Of a stretch of DNA of 64,000 nucleotides, positions 11,652 through 24,064 are shown piece by piece. The translations under genes were made by a program, and so were the position numbers. The notes beneath the pieces were generated by a model, which was not told the DNA's origin, searched no databases, and saw only the letters and a program-made list of their open reading frames with translations. The DNA comes from Hansfordia pulvinata (lineage: Eukaryota > Ascomycota > Sordariomycetes > Xylariales), in assembly GCA_006538405.1 (NCBI GenBank), contig BJKQ01000002.1, positions 3,906,001 to 3,970,000 of the forward strand. The letters run 5' to 3'. Within the stretch, counting starts at the first letter, position 1; each line of letters opens with the position of its first letter.

Positions 11652-14600
11652 ATGCAGCGTCTACGCCTCAGTTGGTGTCGACACGGCCTCCTCCAGACGA
11701 CGCTACATCGACGGCGCAGTGCCCTCCCCGAAGTTCTCCTCCAGCCGTCTCGCTTCCACGGCAACCCGCCCAGACGCCACCGCCAGCCCTTTGCCGGCGC
11801 CGCCCTGTCACCGGCCCTCCTGGACAAGCTGCGAGCCGAGCCTGGCCTGCGCGTCCTGCCCGTCCGATTCAACCGACGCGAGCGCGCCCACTACCTGCTC
11901 TTCCGCGAGCCCAAAGACCTGCGCGCGCCCGCCCACGGCCGGAGCAGCCTCATGCATAGCTACGCCCAGCTCGTCACCGCGCCGACAGCCGACACGCCCG
12001 GCACCTCGCTGGTGCTGCACTTCGACGACCAGCGCTATGTCTTCGGCTCGCTCCACGAGGGCGCCCAGCGCGCCTGGGCCCAGCGCAAGGTCAGCCTGGC
12101 CAAGACGGAGGATCTCTTTGTGGCCGGGCCCCTCAACTGGCACAGCGCCGGCGGCCTGCTCGGCGCCATCCTGACCATCGCCGACATTGTCTCCTCGTCC
12201 CGCGAGCAGTCCCAGGTCGCCGCCGACTCCAAGAAGAAAGCCAAGGGGGGCGGCGCCCCCAAGTTCAAGAACCCCATGGGGCGTCTCAACATCCACGCGG
12301 GCCGCAACCTGGCCTACCTCCTGGCCACCGCTCGCCGCTTCATCTTCCGAAAGGGTTTTCCCCTGCGGCCCCACGAGATCACCTCCGACCCGCGCCTGAC
12401 CAGCCCCGACAACCCCGACTTCAAGGACGGCAACATCAACGTCTGGTACATGCCGGTCGAGTCCGATGTCCCCGCCGCCGCCGCCCCGGCCTCCCGCAAG
12501 CGAAGCCACGACGAGTTCGACAGCGGCGCCTCGCCGACGTCCGCCCAGGACCAGGACCAGGACCAGGACCAGGAGCTGCTGAACACCGTCGTCACCCAGA
12601 TGTTTGACTCGGACTGGAGCATGGACGCCCTGGTCGAGACGACGATTTGCCAGGCTAAGCTCCCGGCGAAACTGTTTGTTCGCGACGCCAGCGGCCACAT
12701 CCAGGAGTACAAGGGCCCCATGCCCCGCAAAGGCGACACCGACTTCGAGGACTTCCCTGTTCTCGTCCGCCAGCCGTGGCCGGGCGCGACGGTCGAAACG
12801 CTGCCTCGCCGCTCGCCCTCCAAGCAGTCCATGTGCTACCTGGTCAAGGCCCACGACCGGCGCGGCCGGTTCAACCCCCAGGAGGCCGTCAAGCACGGCG
12901 TCCCGAAGCAGGACTACAAGCGCCTGATCGCCGGCGAGCAGGTCACCGGGGCGGACGGCACTGTGGTGACGCCCGAGATGGTCGTGGAGCCGACGATTGC
13001 GGGCAGCGGCTTCGCTTACGTCGACCTGCCCGAAGCCTCGTACGTCGACAACCTGGTGCGCCGCCCCGAGTGGGCCAACGAGAAGATCATGTCCGGGATT
13101 AAGGTCGTCTACTGGTCTCTCGGCGCGGGCGTTGTCGGCGACAGCCGTCTGCAGGGCTTCATGGAGCGCACGTCGTCGTCGCTGCGCCACGTCGTCTCCT
13201 CGCCGGACTGCTGCCCCAACAGCGTGGCGCTCGAGGCTCCCGCGGCCCAGGCCTTCAGGCTGCACAGCGTCGACCCCGACCGCTTCCCCCTGCCGCTCTT
13301 CAACAACAAGCGGGCGCTCTCGGGCGGCGGCCAGCCCCCCGCGGCGGCGTCTCCTCTCTACGAGGTCGCGCGACCCGGGAAGACCGTGCAGTTCGCGCCG
13401 CAGTTCCTCGTCCAGGACGACAAGATCGTGCCGTTCGCCGACATCAAGGCGATAGCGACCGGGAGCCTGAGCAAGGACACGCTGGCGGGCGTGGACGAGC
13501 TGGCGCGGTCCGCGCGGGCCAAGATCGCCAGCGCCGACTTCGCCGCCAGGGTGGACAGGGCCGAGGCCGACATCCCGGGCCGGGACGCCGAGATCATCAC
13601 GCTCGGCACGGGGTCCGCGCTGCCGTCCAAGTACCGCAACGTCTCGGCCACGCTGGTCCGGGTGCCGGGCTGCGGCAGCTACCTGCTCGACTGCGGCGAG
13701 AACACCCTGGGCAGCATGCGCCGCATGTACGGGGAGGAGGGGCTGCCCGAGGTCCTGCGGGACCTCAAGGGCATCTGGATCAGCCACCTGCACGCGGACC
13801 ACCACCTCGGCACGGCCGGCGTGATCCGCGAGTGGCACCGGGAGACGAGCCGGGCCGAGGAGACCGCGGGGAGCCAGCTGTTCGTGGCCTCGCACAGCGG
13901 CATGCTGAGCTGGCTCCGGGAGTACGCCGGCGTGGAGGACTACGGCTACGAGCGCCTCAAGATCATCCCGATCCAGGGGGCCAGGGGGCGGCCGGCGGCG
14001 CTCCCAACAAGCGGGGGGCGGCGGGGGCGGCGGCGATCTGCGCGCCCCGGGTCTTCACGCCGGAGGAGACGGCGGCGCTCGGGCTGGCGCGGATCGACGC
14101 GTGCTACGTGAAGCACTGCCACGGCGCGATGGCGGCGGTCCTCACGTGGCCGTCGGGCCTCAGGGTGGCGTACTCGGGCGACTGCCGGCCGAGCGACGAG
14201 TTTGTGCGGATCGGGCGCGGCGCCACGGTGCTGATCCACGAGAGCACGTTCGAGGACGAGCTGCGCGGCGACGCCGTGGCCAAGAAGCACAGCACCATGT
14301 CCGAGGCCATCGACGTCGGGCGCCGCATGGGCGCCCGCCGCACCCTGCTGACCCACTTCTCCCAGCGGTACCAGAAGATCCCCATCATGGAGGAGGACAT
14401 GGAGATCGACCCGGAGGCGGCGGAGGAGGCGGCGGCGAAGGCGGCGGCGGAGGCGGCGGGGGGACACGGCGCCAACAACAACAACGACAACAACAACGAC
14501 GACGGCGGAGGCGCGAGCGGCGGCGCGCGGGCGCGGGCGGACAACGTCGTGCTCGTGGCATTCGACTACATGCGCGTGCGCGTCGGCGACTTCAGGCGGG

Positions 14601-14656
14601 CCCAGGCCTTCCTGCCCGCCATCCAGAAGCTGTTCGAGGCCCCCGGGTCGATGTAG
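11652..14656 (+). CDS. TRZ1: tRNase Z, long form (tRNA 3'-end endonuclease), with one apparent frameshift
   Basis: This enzyme removes the 3' trailer from tRNA precursors in nucleus and mitochondria. The N-terminus (MQRLRLSWCRHGLL, Arg-rich) resembles a mitochondrial presequence. The amino half is the degenerate metallo-beta-lactamase domain typical of long-form enzymes. It has an Asp/Gln repeat insert near residue 300. The catalytic half shows GTGSALPSKYRNVSATLV, LDCGEN, the zinc motif HLHADHH (residues 712-718), then in another frame VKHCHGAM, YSGDCRPSDE, HESTFED and LLTHFSQRY. All canonical motifs are present, so the gene is functional in design. The frame changes by -1 between about 13974 and 14010, in a G-run region with no GT donor, so it is not an intron. 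One extra base gives 1002 codons, the normal size. The C-terminus carries Ala/Glu- and Asn/Asp-rich low complexity. Confidence 0.92.
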
Positions 14657-16439
14657 AGCGAGGCGGCTCGGAAGCCGAAAACAAGAAAAGAAAAAAAAGA
14701 GGCTTGTGTCAATATGAGGACTTTTGAATGCATTGGTGGCGTTGTAGACACTCGATAGACTTGGATGAAACAACAACAACATGTTCTGGCGGCCAGCGTC
14801 TCCGTCCCTCCTCTCTGCTCAGATCCAACCCAATCTCCTCACTTCTGGACGGACGTCCTGGTTCCCCCCCGGTTCTCGGTTGGCGTTGAGTGTCCTCTGT
14901 GCCCCCCAACCCCGGGACATCTTAGTGTTAGACCCCAGTTGAGAAGCTGCCTTTTGTGCCGCCGTCTCCGCGACGCCTACACGGACGCACGCATGGTGAG
15001 GGCTCTACACACGGGTCCGGTTCAATCTTGAGGCCCAGCAAGACTAAGAGCAGAGAGTCAAATGCTACCAACCTTTGTAGGCAGGGCGCGACTATCAAGA
15101 TAGGGTACGAAAAGGCAGATCTGGGGCTGGCCAACGCAGAATATCACTTACTAGGTTAGGGGCAATGACCGCTCCGTTGCACAGCATCGGTACCAATTGG
15201 ACTGTTCACCCGGCCATCCCCATCCGTTCTATATTTGATCCCGCTCTAGCAGGTGGACGAGGTAGGTGGAAACAAAGCCTCTTTCACTTTCTATACCTAT
15301 AGGGTGTTTTTCCGGTGACGCCAGGTGAATCTCAAGCAGCCCAGTCGATATGCTGCTTTTTCCTTCGCTTGGAATCGAGCGTCCTCCCCCGTTGGCAGGG
15401 CTGACAAGTTCCGAAGAGAACAGGGCTCGGATCCCTCCCCGCTCTGCAGGGCTGCGTGTGGGATACTTTTTATTAAAGCGAAAATGACGAGGCGCAGATC
15501 CTGCTCTCTCGGCGACCTGGACAGGGCTCCTCGTGATCCGTCCCCGGGGTGAGGGAGGCCCGGGGGCATGCCGCACCCACACTCGCCCAGATGGGGTGAT
15601 ACTTCTCACCTGGGCGTAGCCGGGCTGCGGGCTCAGGATCTGGATTTCATGTCCGTTGCCCGCCGTCTGGACGCGAGTAGTAGAACGGGGTTGGTAGTGG
15701 TGGTAGTAGTGGTGGTAGTAGTGGTGACCCGCCTCACCCGCGTGCTTAACAGGGAAACTCCGGCGGATGACAGCCCCGAGACTACGCCGCGAGCGCTTCC
15801 GGACAGTTACAACTTACGGGTAGCTCTCGCTCGGTGCACCCTTCCCCCGGAAGCAGGACTATCGTTGACCGCAGCGTCTCGTACGCCGATGCTGATAGTG
15901 CGAGGATAAGCGGTGGCGAAGGGGGCCCAAGACCTTTCCTGTCGGCGGATCTAGTTTGAATGGTCATTTGCAAAGGCGCCAACTTTCGCTGAAGAGAGAG
16001 TCAAAGAAAAGAAGGAAAAAGGAGAAAGAGAAAGGAAAAAAAAAAAAAAAAAAGCCCCTGGCGCAAGCCCGGCCGGGGCGTTGCGTTGCGTTCGAGAACC
16101 AAGTAGGAATACTCTTTGCGGTCTCAAAGACTATTGTTAGCAGTTAGCGGTTAGCGGTCAACGGCTTAGCCGCCAGCCTACCTTAGCACGCTAGGTGCCG
16201 TCGTCGACGCTCAGCCTCGGAACCGGCCGATATAATGGAGAGAGTTCCCAGCAGGAGGAGCCCGCACACTGGCAGGATCCTTCGCGGCTCCGCTGCGAGT
16301 ACTTCAGCAGAGCAGACAGGGGAGGGGCGCTTGTGAGTAATGTTGGCAGGAAGGTCTTCTCTGTCCTCCAGGAGCGTCGCCACCCTTGTCGCACCTGACA
16401 AGCGGCCGGAGGCGCCGTCGTTCTCGTTTCGTCTGCGAT

Positions 16440-16482
<43 letters not shown>

Positions 16483-17428
16483 CTGTGCTTATTACTATTC
16501 GATTAGGCATTCGCTTGCCTGTCTGCCCGGCCAATGGCGTACAAGTAGCCTACCCTACATTGCCATGGCTGGGGAGATGACTTACCTGGCAGGGTAGATA
16601 GAAAGAGTGATACGTGGACAGATGTGTACGAGCACTCTCATCAGCGGGAGATGACTGACAGGTGAGCAATCGCCGCGCTAGTTCGCGTAATGTGGACCGG
16701 GGGCTGATTCAGGTACTGACGGGCGCTATGTGGAATTTTGTCGGCGACGAGCGACCGTGGAGGGAGTTGATCATGGCTTGATCGGGCTATTTTGCCTCTG
16801 AGCAGTGTTGGGAGTGGCTCCTGTGAGCCGCGCCGGGGTCAGTAGGAAGCCAAAGTACTCGGATAGACAGACCATAACCGGGCTCGGGATATGGAATTTG
16901 CCTCTTTTGCTCATGATGCCGATTCAAATCCAGCCCTAACCAAGGTAGAGACCAACTAGAAACCAGGGGGAGAGGAGGAGGAGGAGGAGGAGGAGGAGGC
17001 GGTGGAGGCGGTGGAGCGTGGCCGGCCGCTCTCGAGAGAGACTTGTTCTGGAAAGGTTGGATCAGGACCCATGCCATGGCCCAATTCCAGTGCCCAGTGA
17101 AGCCGAGTTCTTGACGCCGGGCGGCGCTGTGCGCGATGGATGGCAGCCGTGCGTGACAGGTTGGCTGAGTACCGCAGGTGACAGGATGGAGGCGCATTCT
17201 CTCGCCACATCCGGTTGCCCCCAGCCGGTAGTTGCCAACTCCGCCGTTCCTCGCCTCGGCTGGCCGACCTGAACATTGTGCGGGTAGGTCCGAGAAACTT
17301 CAATTGTTTCCTCGGCAGACTCATGTCCACATTGATACCTACCTTGGCCATAGCCACAGCCTGCGCTGGTCGGCCACGCGCTGGGGCGGGCGAGTAATAA
17401 GCAGCAGTAAGCGGCCGGCCAGAAGTAG

Positions 17429-17460
<32 letters not shown>

Positions 17461-18836
17461 TCTCTTATCTCTGCCGAGTGAGGGAGATATCAGTGCCCGA
17501 CTGGCAAGCCACGCACTGCGCGCTCGCCCCCACGGGAGCGTCACAAGGGCAAGGATCGGCCATCAAGCAGGCAGGCTGGCAGGCTGGCAGGTATCCATCC
17601 GTAGGCTGGTAGACTGGCAGGAGGCTGGCAGGCTGCGTGAGGCCCACGTTAAGTCGAATCTCGTCGCGGGGGTCCGTGGTAGTTTTGGGATTGCGCTGCA
17701 CTGGTGATGAAGCCCGAAGCCCATACAGCGGGGCCTGCCACGAAGAAGAGCACAGAGTCGAATTGTGAAGATGAAGGTGGAACCTCGGTCTGGTGGTCTA
17801 CGCGTAACTACCTACCTACCGTACCGACTCGACTATGTGAAGTACCTAGCCGTGTTAGCTTCATCACCACCACCACCACCACCACCACCACCACCACCAC
17901 CACCCCCGCGGGTCTGGCTGGCTGGCACTTTTCGGGTGGCGAGATAAGAATAATAAGAATAACAGCCTCGGGGACTCGCTCGTCGGAAGCCTCCGTCAAG
18001 TGATGCAAGTGGATAACAGGCAATGGATGCCATGGCCAGGAGCACCCCCCCGCGATCGGCGGCGGTTCCACGCGGGCGGGCAAGGTGCTTTTTTTGGATC
18101 GTCCCTCCCGTACGAGTACCTCGCTCTACGCCGCGCCCAGCACAAGCCGCAGCCTGTCTTGTCTTGTCACGCCTACGAGTCGGGTATTGCTCTACTCGTC
18201 AACTGTCTTCCCAATGCAAGGTTCTTTCTTTGCCCGGGTCGAGGAAGGTACGACGAGCATTACTGTTCTTACATGTCAAGTACTCCAGTCCTACTAGCCA
18301 GTTTCAGTCCCTACCACCTACATCAATATCTCTACCTCCTACATAACCCTTCTGCACGCCGCACCCACCACCACCACCACCACCACCGAGCTGCTATTTC
18401 TTTCTTTTTTTCCCCTGTGGATAGAGACAGTGCTACCTACATACGACGGGTGGCTTCTCCGCCGACCAGCAACCTCCCGCCCCTAATTGCTCTTATTTCC
18501 CTTCCCAGTTCTTCAGGCACACTCGACAACAGAGACGAGTGGCGTCTCTTGTCACAAGCTACAGCAGCCCGCTCCTCTTTTATTTCATTTGTTCTTCTCT
18601 TCGACTTGACCCGTTGTTCTTCGGCGTTTCCCGTGGGGCTTCTCGTTTTAGCGGCGGCCTGTGCGATCCGAGAGACAGAATAACGAAGAGAGGAGAAAAG
18701 AAAACATAAACCCAAAAGAAAGACAGCTTACCTGGCACGCACGCACCTCGTAGCTACAGTCTCGACACAGCAAGGGCAAAGGCCCCTACCACCACCACCA
18801 CCAACGACGACAAAAGCACCCACGACCAACAAAACC
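14657..18836. repeat. 4.2 kb non-coding stretch with dense microsatellites
   Basis: Simple repeats follow one another: (TGG/TAG)n at 15690-15726, A18 at 16036-16053, (AG)20 at 16440-16480, (GGA)n at 16974-17004 running into GGCGGT units, (AGC)n at 17428-17458, GGCAGGCT units at 17570-17635, (CAC)n at 17863-17903 and CCACCA at 18364-18388. A TACGAGTA copy lies at 18111. The last ~500 bases are pyrimidine-rich and probably form the leader of the next gene. No open frame here has protein-family features. Confidence 0.55.
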
Positions 18837-20933
18837 ATGGCCGGTCTGGCCGCCAGAGACCACGACGAGAGCGCCGAGGGCCTGCTCGGCGGCGTCGCGG
18901 CGAACTGGCACCAGAAACCCCATCAGCACCAGCAGAGAGCCGGCGGGCGCCGGTCTTGCGCCAAGCTGCTGTCGCGGCGGGCCGTCCTCGTCGCCCTCGC
19001 GGCCCTCGCCGTCCTGGGCTTCTGGTTGGCGCACCACCAGCAGCAGCCGTCCGGCGAGGACGATAGCATCGCCACCGCCGCCGGTGCGTACGAGATCGCC
19101 AAGGGCGTGCCCACCAGGTCGGCGGCGTCCGACTCGTTCCCCGTCCCGACGCTGAACGCGGAGCCCCAAGAGGACGAGGAGGAGGAGGAGGAGGACGGGG
19201 AGGATGGCGCTGACGAGACTGCGGTAGCTTCTGCGTCGTCGTCGGCAGCTTCTTCCAAGTCGGGCAGCGGCAAGTCGGCATCCAAAACCGGGACTGCTTC
19301 GGTCAAGGGCGCGGCATCCTCTGCCACTGCTGCAGCTACCAAGGAGACCAAGGAGAAGTCGAAGCAGAAGGAGAAGAAGCCCGAGAAGAAGCCCGAGAAA
19401 AAGCCCGGGCGGTGCACGACGTGGCCGGTGGACGAGCACGGAATCTACACGCCCAAGAAGCAGCAGGAGGCGAAGAAAAAGAAGACTCCGCTTGACCAGG
19501 GCAGCCACGCGCCGGCGGGCGGGTGGCAGAAGCCGGCGGGGATCCGGGTGGTGGCGCTGGTCTTCTACGGGCGGCGGCGCAACGTCGACATCCTCGACTG
19601 CTACCTGCGGCAGAACCTGGCGGCGCAGACGGGCGGCAAGGGGTACCTGGACGAGGTCAAGTTTCTCGCGCACACGACCGACGGCCCGGACCGCGACTGG
19701 CTGCGCGACACGGCGGACCGCGTCGAGGGGTACACGTTCCAAGACCTGGGCAACCGGACGACGGAGGGGTACGGGGTCTGTGGGAGTACGCCACGGACGA
19801 CGACACGATCTACATCAAGATTGATGACGATATTGTGAGTTTTTTCCTCTTCTTTTTCCTTCCCACATCTTTTGTCGTCCCTTGAAAAAAGGGGGGGGGG
19901 GGACAACCCATCCGCATAAACCTCGTAGCCATGAGAAATATCCACATACCAGAATCAAACTGACCAACATCCCTCCCCACCCACAGCTCTACATCCACCC
20001 GGACGCCATCCCGCAGCTGGTGGCGACGCGCCTGGCGCAGCCGCACCCGTTCGCGCTGTCGGCGCAGATCGTCAACAGCCCCATAATGGGCATGCAGCAG
20101 TACCACTACGGCGCGCTGCACCCCTTCCTCCCGGACCCGGAGCCGGCGCCCTCCCGGCCCGCCCGCGAGACCTGGCGGCCCTCGGAGGACGGCCTGTTCT
20201 CCCTCGCCCCGAACATGACCGTAGGCCACAACCAGGAGGGCAAGCGGCCGCTGGAGCTGGCCAGCCCGTACGACGGGCACCCGTGGCTGCTGCTCAGCAA
20301 CGCGACGGAGGGCGCGGTGGATATGCTGCGCACGCCCGTGGCCGACTGGGCCGAGCACCGCGGGGAGAACATCGCCTGGGGCCCCGGCTGGAGGTCGTGG
20401 GCCGTCGCCGCGCAGCAGCAGTACAGCCTGCTGCGCAACCTGGAGCTGGGCCAGATGGCGCGGTACCACTTTGGCCGGAGGATCGACTACGGGCGGAGCG
20501 GGCGGCCGCCGCCGCCGCCGAGAGAAGGAAAAATACGACGGAGACGACGGCGACGGCGACGGCGACGGACACTTTCAGCAGGCTGGTGGCCTCGTACTCG
20601 GGCCCCGGGGGCGAGAACCTCTACGACACGCAGTACCGGCGGTACAACCTCAACTTCCTGGTGGTCTGGGGCCACGACGTGCGCGAGGCCGCGCTGCCCG
20701 TCGACGACGACGAGCTCGAGCTGACCCAGAAGGTGCCCCAGCGCACGGGCAGGCCCTTCGTCATCGACACCCGCGCCGTCGTCGCCCACCACAGCTTCGG
20801 CGTCAGCCGCGACACGGTCGGCCGCACCGACCTGATGGACCGCTTCCGCGCGCTCGCCAACGAGGGCGCCTGCGCCGCCGTGCCCGGGATCGAGCCCAAG
20901 AGGCCTTTCGACCCGCGCTGCGACGGTTTTTAG
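18837..20933 (+). CDS. Type II membrane glycosyltransferase-like protein, with two apparent frameshifts
   Basis: Two exons, 18837-19834 and 19987-20933 (GTGAGT donor, CCACAG acceptor). A ~47-residue cytoplasmic tail with RR precedes one membrane anchor (about residues 48-65, AVLVALAALAVLGFW). An acidic/Ser-rich stem and a Lys-rich KEKKPEKKPEKK stretch follow. The lumenal domain has VVALVFYGRRRNVDILDCYL, a TEGYG-LWEYATDD segment and IKIDDDI just before the intron; the DDD is a plausible DxD nucleotide-sugar/metal site. It also contains potential N-glycosylation sites (NRT, NAT, NMT). This layout fits a Golgi-resident fungal glycosyltransferase, but donor and acceptor are unknown. The frame shifts by -1 at about 19767-19785 (GGGG runs) and again at about 20497-20525 (GCC repeat). 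Adding two bases gives 648 aa. Confidence 0.72.
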
Positions 20934-21704
20934 GATGATGACCGGGACGACGGGGGTTGACTTTTTATATCTACTTTTTTCTTCTTTTTTACTTCTCTCT
21001 ATTCTCTTCTCGTCTTATGTCATGATTTGAGGCGGGTTGCAGAAAGGCTTGGCGTTCCGGTGTCCATACGGTGACGGGAGTTTGGGTCGAGAAGACACGG
21101 TCGAGTCTGGGTTTTGGCTCGGGTGGTGGGTGAGAGGGCTTGATTACCTTGTGTAGACTTGGTGTCAGTCCCAGAGTAATGACTGCCTTGTATAGACAAA
21201 AGAAAGAAAATAATTACATTCAAAGACATCTCACGGGTTCCAGTGTGGCACAGCACATGCAGCAAACTCTGGAGAGGACCAGACATTACTATCAGCCTGC
21301 TTCCCAAAGTCAAAGCTCACTCAAGCCGTATGCCATGGCAAACCGCCACGATGATCGCCAGCAGTCTCCCAAGCAGGTGGATCTCTACTAGCACGTAAAC
21401 CACGGCACGAATACAACACGAGCAGCAGTCCAAACATCGAGGGTGGCCACGAAACTCCAATGCATTCCATTCCCGCGCAGCGCTCCGTTCGTTTGGGGGT
21501 ATCTCTTTCCGCCAACTAAAATAACAACAACAACGAATCCGCATGGGACCGACCGACCAGCCGACTTGATCGAAAAAGAGTATGAGCCCCCCCTACATAT
21601 ATTGCGATTGCTACTCTCTCTCTCTCCCTCCCTCTCCCTCTCTCTCCCTCTCCCTCTCTCTCCTCTCCCTCTCTCTCTCCATACGCCCAAGTCCACGCTT
21701 CGCA
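20934..21704. other. Convergent 3' intergenic region
   Basis: This lies between the 3' ends of the glycosyltransferase-like gene and the first Zn2Cys6 gene. It contains T-rich sequence just after 20933 and a long CT-rich low-complexity tract at about 21607-21680, which lies just downstream of the regulator's stop codon. No gene seen. Confidence 0.5.
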
Positions 21705-24064
21705 CTACCGTAGCAGCCGGTCGAACTCGCCGCCGCCGGTGATGACGAGGTCGCGCATGGCGCCCGTCTCGTAGTGGCGCAGGGACACGTGGAAGGCCGA
21801 GTAGTCGTCGCTCCACGCGGCCGCCAGCCAGCGCCACCGCGCGCCCATCGGGATGCACCCGTCCTCGGCCCGCCTGCCCTCCTCCTCGACGCGCAGGAAG
21901 GCCTCCTTCCCGATCATCGCGGCCTTGGCGCCCCAGCTGCTGTCCGGGGTCACCAGGCGCCGGCAGATGGCCATCCCGCGCTCCCGGACCCCGCGGTTGC
22001 GGTTCTTGCGTATGATGGCCGTCACCATGGGCCATAGCTTGTCGTCGAAGATGGGCGTCCGGCCCCCGTTCAGGTAGGACGGGGGAGAGGAGCTGCCGCC
22101 CATGGCGTCCTCGGCCAGGTCGAGGATCTCGTGGCTCTCGGCCGTCAGGCCCTCCCACCCCATCTCGTTCTTGTCCAGGCAGATCAGCGCGAACAGCTCG
22201 CTGGCGCGCGCCCCCATCAGCAGCAGCGACCAGCGGCGCCGCCGGAGACAGGCCGCCCTCCAGCTCAAGTCTGAGGGGGAGGAGGGGGGGGAGGCGGCGT
22301 CGTCATCCTGCTCGAGGGAGCGCCGGCGGGTCATGACGCTCACAAACTCGGCCAGCTGGGCCATGACGGTCTCGCGCTCCTGGCACAGGCCCTCGAGGTT
22401 CTCGGACCGCTGCAGGATCACCAGCTGCACCGTCCGGATGAACCACATGGACGTGAAGGTGACGTAGTTGAACCAGGCGCGTCTGTTGCGAGTCTGTTAG
22501 TCCCGCATGCGCTTTTGATTTTGATTTTTTTTTGTTCTTCGTTTTCCTTCTCATCGGGGCAGAAGAGGGTGGACCACTTACTCAAACTCGGGCAAGGGGG
22601 CGTCCGCGGCGGGCACGGGCGACTTGGGGGGCCGGATGCCCCAGCACACGGTGTTCATCCACATGGAGGGGTACATGGGGGCGCTGAGGCCGTTGATGGC
22701 GCCGAGGCGCGGCAGCAGGTACTCGGCCTCGAGAACACCCTCGTCGTCGAGGGCCGTCGAGACGTGAGGAGGGGGAACAAGAGTCGTGTTTATGGCAGGG
22801 CCGAGGCCACCCTCACCTACCCCGTTGATCTCACCATTGTTGAACGGGGGCTCTGGTGGCGGTGGTGGCGGAGGTGGTGAGGCTGGGGGTGTGATGCTGG
22901 CCATGTTGGTCCTGAGGGCCATCAGGCACTTTGTGATGAGCTGGTCGACGTTCTCCGTGTTGCCTTGCATGGACTCGTAGATGATAAACATGATGGTAAT
23001 GATGAGCACGGTCCTGGGTGGTGCAGTCATCATCCCTTTCCCTCCTCCTCCCCCACCCGCCAGACGGTCCCGGAAGCCCGAGATGGCCTTCATGTAATAG
23101 GCGATGGCGTGGGCGTGGTCCGGGTCGACGGAGCCGGGCCCCTCGACGCCAGGCAGCTTGAAGAGGGGCATCCTGTGGTGGCGACGGCGGCGGCGGCGGC
23201 GGGCTCGGTCGTCATCACCACCCTCACCATCAGTGTCACCACCGACCTCGGCATCGTCATCGGCATTATCGCGCGCCTGCTGCTTCTGGCGCTGGAGGGC
23301 GATGTCGAGGGCGCCGATGCCGACGGCGCAGTGGCGGACGCAGTCGTCGCGGTCGATCTCGCGCAGGACGGTGCGGTACCACAGGTCCGAGTGGCCGCAG
23401 GGCGAGATGCGGTCCAGCACGCGGTTGCGGAACACGTCAAAGTAGCGCACCTCGACGCCCGTCAGCTTGACCGTCTTGATGTGCTGGATCGACAGGCTGC
23501 TGCTGGGCGGGCTGCTGTCCCGGCCGCCGTCCTCGGGGGTCCGCCTCGCCGTCGTCGTGCCCGACCTCGCCTTGGCCTTGCCCTCCGCTACCGCGGTCGC
23601 GGCGGTTTTCTTCCTCCCGTCCTTGCCGCCGCTGTCGCCGTCATTGCTGATGCGGACGCACGTGGAGTCGGCCTTGATGCAGCGCAGACACGAGGGCTGC
23701 GTCTCGTCGCACTTGACGCGCTTCTCCTTGCAGCGGACGCAGCCTGTAGTTTAGACGGAGTTGTGTCAGCCAGAGGGAGGTTTTGAATTGGTATGAAATC
23801 AAATGGAATGAATGAATAAAATGAATATCCGTGGGCGACAGGCAGATGCTATAGAATGCATGTTGGATCCACGGGGCCTCCGGAAAACGAAACGATACAA
23901 TTCATTTCATCATCCATTGGGCCAGGAAGCACTGGACAGCGCTGGAATGGACTGGACTGGGTTGGACAAGGGGGGAACGGGGGGCAGAGTCCTGGGTTGG
24001 TTCTCTCACCTGTCTTGGTCTTGGGCTTCCTGGCCCGTACTCTCGGCACCGAGGGCGCGGTCAT
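21705..24064 (-). CDS. Zn(II)2Cys6 transcription factor, Fungal_trans_2-type (664 aa)
   Basis: Three exons, complement(21705-22482, 22582-23743, 24010-24064), total exactly 665 codons. Exon 1 supplies a basic start (MTAPSVPRVRARKPKTKT). Joining it to exon 2 creates the binuclear zinc cluster C20-X2-C23-X6-C30-X6-C37-X2-C40-X6-C47, including CKEKRVKCDETQPSC. The arrangement N-terminal cluster, linker, then RYFDVFRNRVLDRISPCG and a helical body is that of the large fungal regulator group with the Fungal_trans_2 region, nuclear DNA-binding activators or repressors. A run of Arg (RARRRRRRRHHR) and a long Pro run interrupt the middle. The C-terminus (WLAAAWSDDYSAFHVSLRHYE) is typical of the group. 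Target genes cannot be read from the context. Intron 1 is long for this organism (266 bases). Confidence 0.9.

Noticed and set aside
11808..13895. 695-residue minus-strand open frame inside tRNase Z
   Set aside because: Antisense shadow of a GC-rich gene; all conserved motifs belong to the plus strand.
13974..14010. Programmed -1 ribosomal frameshifting
   Set aside because: There is no X-XXY-YYZ slippery heptamer in the required frame. The same type of error also recurs in unrelated genes, including ACC1, which argues for sequencing error.
13960..14060. Intron to explain the tRNase Z frame change
   Set aside because: There is no GT donor between the last conserved codon of one frame and the first of the other, and the sequence stays coding-like throughout. 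A single missing base is simpler.
18000..18683. 227-residue open frame upstream of the glycosyltransferase-like gene
   Set aside because: It lies in a pyrimidine-rich leader with CCACCA repeats, has no domain and is followed by a better start at 18837.
20463..20580. Intron (GTACCA donor, TTTCAG acceptor) to explain the second frame change in the glycosyltransferase-like gene
   Set aside because: It would restore the frame, but the donor is weak and the intron would remove ARYHFGRRIDYG, which looks like coding sequence. Kept only as an alternative.
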